Part shown: positions 59,665-64,000 of the stretch, piece after piece | Position numbering within the stretch: position 1 is the stretch's first letter | Layout: the number at the start of each line of letters is the position of its first letter | From: Cryptomeria japonica | Lineage: Eukaryota > Streptophyta > Pinopsida > Cupressales > Cupressaceae | Direction of reading: 5' to 3' | Assembly (NCBI RefSeq): GCF_030272615.1 | Contig: NC_081411.1 | Coordinates: 183,170,977 to 183,234,976 of the forward strand | Length of the DNA stretch: 64,000 bases | The notes under the pieces: model-generated | The model's database searches: none | Seen by the model: only the letters and a program-made list of their open reading frames with translations | What the model was told of the DNA's origin: nothing | Position numbers and translations under genes: made by a program

Positions 59665-60539
59665 ATCTAGTAAAATTTTGTTTCAGGTCTACCACAAGTA
59701 GAAGGCATCAATGAAAACAAAGTTATTTAAATAGACTGTTTATTTTATTTTAGATATGTCTTCTTGATTACATTTTGTGTACAATATACATAAATGAGAG
59801 ACTATTGGTCAAATTTATGAATGAGATAATTATGTTTTAATCAAGTTCTATTCATTATATTTGTTAAATGATACTTTTTAATTTAGAATATGTTATAATT
59901 ATAAGATATGTTTCGATACTTAGTTCATGATGTATGCACATTTAGTTTATCTAATCACAAGAACTATTTAAATGAAATTCCAAAAATAAAATTACAAGTC
60001 CACATAATGCCTATAAAGTTGTTTAATTACAACTTCCATAAATAAAATTTCAAGTCCACATAATATATAAAGTATGCAAAAAATTTTAAGTCCACATAAT
60101 TTCAAGTCAATATATATGATCTAATGTGCACATAATTTCAAGTCCACATAATATCTAATGGGCACAATACACATAAAGTATGCACATAATATATATGATC
60201 TAATCCTATTATGAAACTATCCATATATATAAAGTATGTGTGTGCACGTGTAAACAAATATGTAAAGCCCGTAAAATAGTACATATCAGAGCCAAATAAA
60301 CAGTAAAATTTCAAGTCCACATAATCCATATAATATCTAATCCATATATATGTCTAGATGGTAACATGATGTTCACTCCACATAATATCTAATGTGCACA
60401 AAATATATAAAGTATGCACAAAATATATATGATCTAATCCTATTATGCAACTATCCATATATATAAAGTATGTGCATGTGTAAACAAATGTGTAAAGTCC
60501 ATAAAAAAGTACATATCAAAGCCAAATAAACAGTAAAAT
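59665..60539. repeat. Intergenic region between convergent genes of G, with a duplicated ~170-bp segment
   Basis: Copies at 60137-60309 and 60372-60539 share CACATAATATCTAATG, ATATATGATCTAATCCTATT, CTATCCATATATATAAAGTA and end GCCAAATAAACAGTAAAAT. The second copy abuts the stop codon of the accessory gene, so the unit is probably duplicated 3'-untranslated sequence. Confidence 0.85.
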
Positions 60540-60611
60540 CTAAGTGCTATCATCAATAACATCTTGAGGTCTCTTGTCCCCGGGACGTGGTCCAGATCCA
60601 CCTGTCTCATG

Positions 60612-61145
60612 CTGTATAATAAAAAAATAATATTAAAATATTACTTGAAATGAACTATTAAAAGAATCATTTATCAAATATAGTAGAATTCATAAATTAA
60701 GTTACAAACTTACCATATGCTCATCAGATCCTCTAGCAGTATCTCTCTTGTCCCCGGGACGTGGTCCAGATCCACCTGTCTCATGCTGTACAATAAAAAA
60801 ATAATATTAAAATATTACTTGAAATTAACTATTAAAAGAATCATTTATCAAATATAGTAGAATTCGTAAATTAAGTTACAAACTTACCATATGCTCATCA
60901 AATCCTCTAGTAGTATCTCTCTTGTCCCCGGGACGTGGTCCAGATCCACCTATCTCATGATGTACAATAAAAAAATAATATTAAAATATTACTTGAAATT
61001 AACTATTAAAAGAATCATTTATCAAATATAGTAGAATTCATAAATTAAGTTACAAACTTACCATATGCTCATCAGATCCTCTAGCAGTATCTCCTCTAGC
61101 AGTATCTTGTGCAGTATCAACACCAAATGTAGTGCTAGCTAACTC
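60612..61145 (-). repeat. Tandem exon-intron duplication in the G accessory gene
   Basis: A 174-bp unit (72-nt exon plus 102-nt intron) is repeated: exons 60888-60959 and 60714-60785, with the last exon (60540-60611) and exon 61062-61145 sharing its halves. Introns 60612-60713, 60786-60887 and 60960-61061 are each exactly 102 bp and nearly identical (GTAAGTTTGTAACTTAA start, TTATTGTACAG end). Confidence 0.93.
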
Positions 61146-62659
61146 CTGTACAAGGTCAAATTCAAAGTGTCCAATTAAATCTTAAATTAAGATTCAAAAT
61201 AAGATCAAATTAAGTATTACATATTAATACCTCAAAGGATGTCGATGTGCATTCAAATTGGCTCTGATCAAAATTATGAGGATAACTTATCCTAATGGTA
61301 GTGTCCACCTTCATACATGCATTTAATGAAATCATATTTAGTGAACATATATATGTGTACTAAATAATTTCAAGTTAAGTTACAATATTGTAAGATTTAA
61401 TATTTAATTTAAGAATTATAAGATACATACCATAGATGGTGTCACAATAGTCAGACCCTCTTCTCGATGTGATGTAGAGGGTCCCTCATGACCTAATCAT
61501 GGAGAAAGAAGCATTCAATGTATCAACATGAAAATTTATATAGTATACGATGATAACATATTAACTTAAAAAGATCTAGTACAATGTCTAGATAGAAATT
61601 TATACTATACCCCATAAGGTGTGCCGAGTTGTGTTCTAGTAGATGCAATATTGACTCTAATATTAGGTGTAGTCCTTATCTACATAAACAAAATTTATTT
61701 AATGAAGTATTAGATTGTATAAAAAAAGAGATGCACTTAGTTTATACCTATATTTAATGAAGTATAAAAAGATTGACATGTGTACATGTATATATATATA
61801 TATATCTATACCTGGTCAAGATGAACATCTGAGCAAAGAAAATCCATATAAGATGCCATCATACTATCATCTGTTGCATCATGTTCATCTGGAACTAAAG
61901 TAGATCCTATAGAAGTAGTAGGACCTACACACGTCTCATGACAACTCGAACACATATGTGGCATCCATCGAGGAGCAGATGCCATGTGAGTAGCTTGCTC
62001 ACTCAGGTTACCTGTGAGGGAAGTCAAAGCATCTAATGTCGAAATGAATGATGTATTTTGGACATCTGCAGGAATCGATGGAGCAACAAGTGGAACTATG
62101 GGTGGATCCGGTAGGGGATTATTCCGTGCCCCTAATCTATGCTGTGGCATTCCACGACCAACACCCTGGAATGACTTAATATCAAAATAATTTGGTTTTT
62201 GGTTCATTACAAACTCACAGTATAATTTCTTCAAAAAATAAAAAGGGACCTCATAATTACGATGTGGTGGATAATCAAAAACCATCCACCATCTATCCCA
62301 AAAGTATCTAGCCATTTCTGGATGCACACACCACCTAATTGAAATTCTTTTCTGGTTAGGTTGCATTGGTTCTCTTGTTTTTGGGTTGGTAAAATATGGA
62401 CATAAATGAGCTTTGGTTATTTTCAAATCAGTGATTTGCCTATAAGTTAAACCATCAGCATAAAAATCATGCAACTCTTGTCGTCATCTATGAAATTGAT
62501 CTAATTGAGAATCAACAGATCTAACTGACTCGACAACAGTTTGCATTGATTTTGCAAAGTCTACAAGATGGGGTGGTGTGACTTGCTCATTTTGGATAGC
62601 AGCAATATATTGTTCAATCACTTGTAGGTTTTCATTAATTCGTTCTCTTAAACAAATTT

Positions 62660-62726
62660 CATCCAATCTAGGGGGTGGTGGTGGTGGTGGTGGTGGAGGA
62701 GGAGGAGGAGGAGGGGGTTGTGGTGG
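62660..62726 (-). repeat. (GGT/GGA)n tract encoding poly-proline
   Basis: Plus-strand GGTGGTGGT...GGAGGAGGA run. On minus it is CCA/CCT/CCC codons, a Pro stretch of about 17 in the accessory protein. Confidence 0.95.
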
Positions 62727-62768
62727 GGGATTTTCACCTAATAGTTCATCTATGTCAAAGACATCCAT

Positions 62769-64000
62769 GATAACAAAGAACTCCTACATATATAAAGATA
62801 TACATGAATTATATACAACTCTATGTCAAAGAAGAATCTATTTTACTAAATTAAAAAAAACATTTATAAATAGTAACATTTCTATGTTGTTGAATGAGAT
62901 ACACATGAAATATATAATATAATATTGAACTTAAAAAAATATACATGTACATACTATTGAATCTTATAATATAAAATTTGCGCACAAAACTTAATAAAAA
63001 CTTTCAATGAAACATCATAAATCTATTATATATTCAATTTAATAAATTCATTTCTTGTAAAATGCATCAACTATTAAAATCAATATAAAATATTTCATAC
63101 ATAAGATCAATAAAGAAGTGAGAAATAAGATGATCCTCCTTCTAGTGTTTTGAGATAATTGCCATCAATTCATATTACATTGATTAGTCTTCAGACAATC
63201 TTAAAAAAAAACTAATCTCCCATGACTATAAATGACATACTTAAAACATATTATATTCTAACTGGTTGTCATGTAAAGACAAAACATCAAAACTTTTGAA
63301 GAGTTAAGCATATTTCACCATTAAATTTCTCCCATAATCAAATCTACACAAGATTATAATTTACAAAACCTTCAAAAAATATTATTTTCTATAAATCATT
63401 TATTATAAAACTCCGCAATCATTTGTTTTCATATATAATCTTTCTATAAAATTTAAGATATCAATTCATACACAAATTCTCTTACAAAGTTGAATAAGAA
63501 ATGAAACTCTTACATAAAAATCAACACAACATGCCAACAATTAAAAACAAAATTAACCTTGCAATATTTACTTTTAAAATAATCAATTTCAACAATATTT
63601 TACACATGCATTTATAATTATCAACTAGAATATTATTTTGACTAACATTCCAAATAAAATTCCTAACATACTATATGATCCTCATTCCTAAATTCCACTA
63701 TCATACTTGCAATCACTTAATTATTAAGTCAATGAACAAACTACAACTCAATGAAGCTAAAAAAGTGATGCAAGCCTATTTTTAAATATCCCAATTCCTT
63801 TCGCTGACCTAATACTTTTAGTGGCAACCATTTTAAAATTTCGTATTAATCAAAGAGAATATTTTAGGGAAAAAATGCAATGTTGGCACTTTATGAAAAT
63901 AAAGGTTTTTAAGACTCTAGAGACTTGTTCATCACAATATTTTATTGTTTAATATGCAAAATTTTGAAAGATTTTGATATGTACAGACAAATTAAATTTT
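62769..64000. other. AT-rich right arm of G, incomplete
   Basis: No gene, no counterpart of the left terminus. Presumably the 5' region of the accessory gene and the rest of the right arm. Confidence 0.55.

Larger units (their letters stand above)
60540..62768 (-). pseudogene. Accessory gene of transposon G (eight exons, one premature stop)
   Basis: Exons on minus: 61812-62768 (319 codons), 61611-61679, 61431-61484, 61231-61308, 61062-61145, 60888-60959, 60714-60785 and 60540-60611 (stop TAG). Every exon is a multiple of three with phase-0 junctions; total about 485 residues. Start MDVFDIDELLGENPPP leads into a poly-Pro run (about residues 14-31), then a helical part and a conserved core: WCVHPEMARYFWDRWWMVFD, VPFYFLKKLYCEFVMNQKPN, YFDIKSFQG. 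F has the same core. Exons 5-8 encode repeats (HETGGSGPRPGDKR, DTARGSDEHM). One TGA lies in exon 1 at 62484-62486 (CGA-to-TGA type), and the exon 6 acceptor reads CAT instead of CAG. Function unknown; it could assist transposition or bind DNA. Confidence 0.78.
55481..64000 (+). mobile_element. Two-gene DNA transposon G (same superfamily as F), right end outside the window
   Basis: The left end replaces chromovirus B at about 55480; the next bases contain GAGTCCACTTTTTGGCC, close to both termini of F. A spliced transposase lies on plus (56638-59664) and a spliced accessory gene on minus (62768 to 60540), convergent as in F. No right terminus was found before 64000. Both genes keep their frames and nearly all splice sites, so G is much less decayed than F. 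The protein similarity to F is clear but distant. Confidence 0.8.

Noticed and set aside
62578-62922. Plus-strand frame with a long poly-glycine run
   Set aside because: It is the antisense of the poly-proline coding tract of the accessory gene, which has consistent exons and a homologue in F.
29883-64000. F and G as Polinton-type or other virus-like elements
   Set aside because: No polymerase, integrase of retroviral type, capsid or packaging gene is visible; only two genes are present.

Overview
The window is repeat-dominated nuclear DNA of a land plant, most likely a seed plant with a large, slowly purged genome; a gymnosperm is possible, but that is inference. The basis is full plant-type LTR elements (a Ty3/gypsy chromovirus, a Ty1/copia element) primed by initiator-Met-like sites, a plant-type LINE with an RNase H, and a scrap of a cysteine-rich receptor-like kinase. 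I see no intact host gene, no rRNA and no tRNA. Nearly everything can be assigned to nested mobile elements by terminal repeats and target-site duplications (TSDs).

Layout. 531-6750: a complete but decayed chromovirus with a perfect 5-bp TSD. About 8040-9220: the 3' part of a LINE. 9244-9725 and 23333-23905: one purine-rich (GA) tract split by LTR element D (9726-23332, minus), which is itself split by its relative C (15380-21912, plus, perfect TSD). C and D share an unusual content: coiled coil, zinc knuckles, a plant-transposon-like globular domain and a Lys-rich tail, with no recognisable protease, reverse transcriptase or integrase. 23906-27740: AT-rich DNA with an inverted repeat and a kinase fragment. 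27743-28571: solo LTR of the chromovirus family. 28572-29882: probable remnant of another LTR element.

29883-51617: a large DNA transposon (F) bounded by inverted termini. Its two genes are convergent: a plus-strand accessory gene (33101-34971) and a minus-strand DDE-type transposase (36077 to about 47215). The transposase is interrupted by a copia element (37660-45423) flanked by a 331-bp direct duplication of the transposase itself. F also carries a solo LTR (48011-49437), a 79-bp satellite-like array and a palindromic array. 52854-55480: 3' part of a second chromovirus (B), interrupted by a second DNA transposon of the F superfamily (G, about 55481 to beyond 64000).

G has the same convergent two-gene plan: a spliced transposase (56638-59664, one frame of 967 codons with six premature stops and no frameshift) and an eight-exon accessory gene (62768 down to 60540) whose terminal exons are tandem duplicates. 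F and G together define a two-gene DNA transposon superfamily that I cannot match to a named one; this is the most interesting content. Presumably the transposase acts on the termini and subterminal repeats; the accessory protein has no known role.
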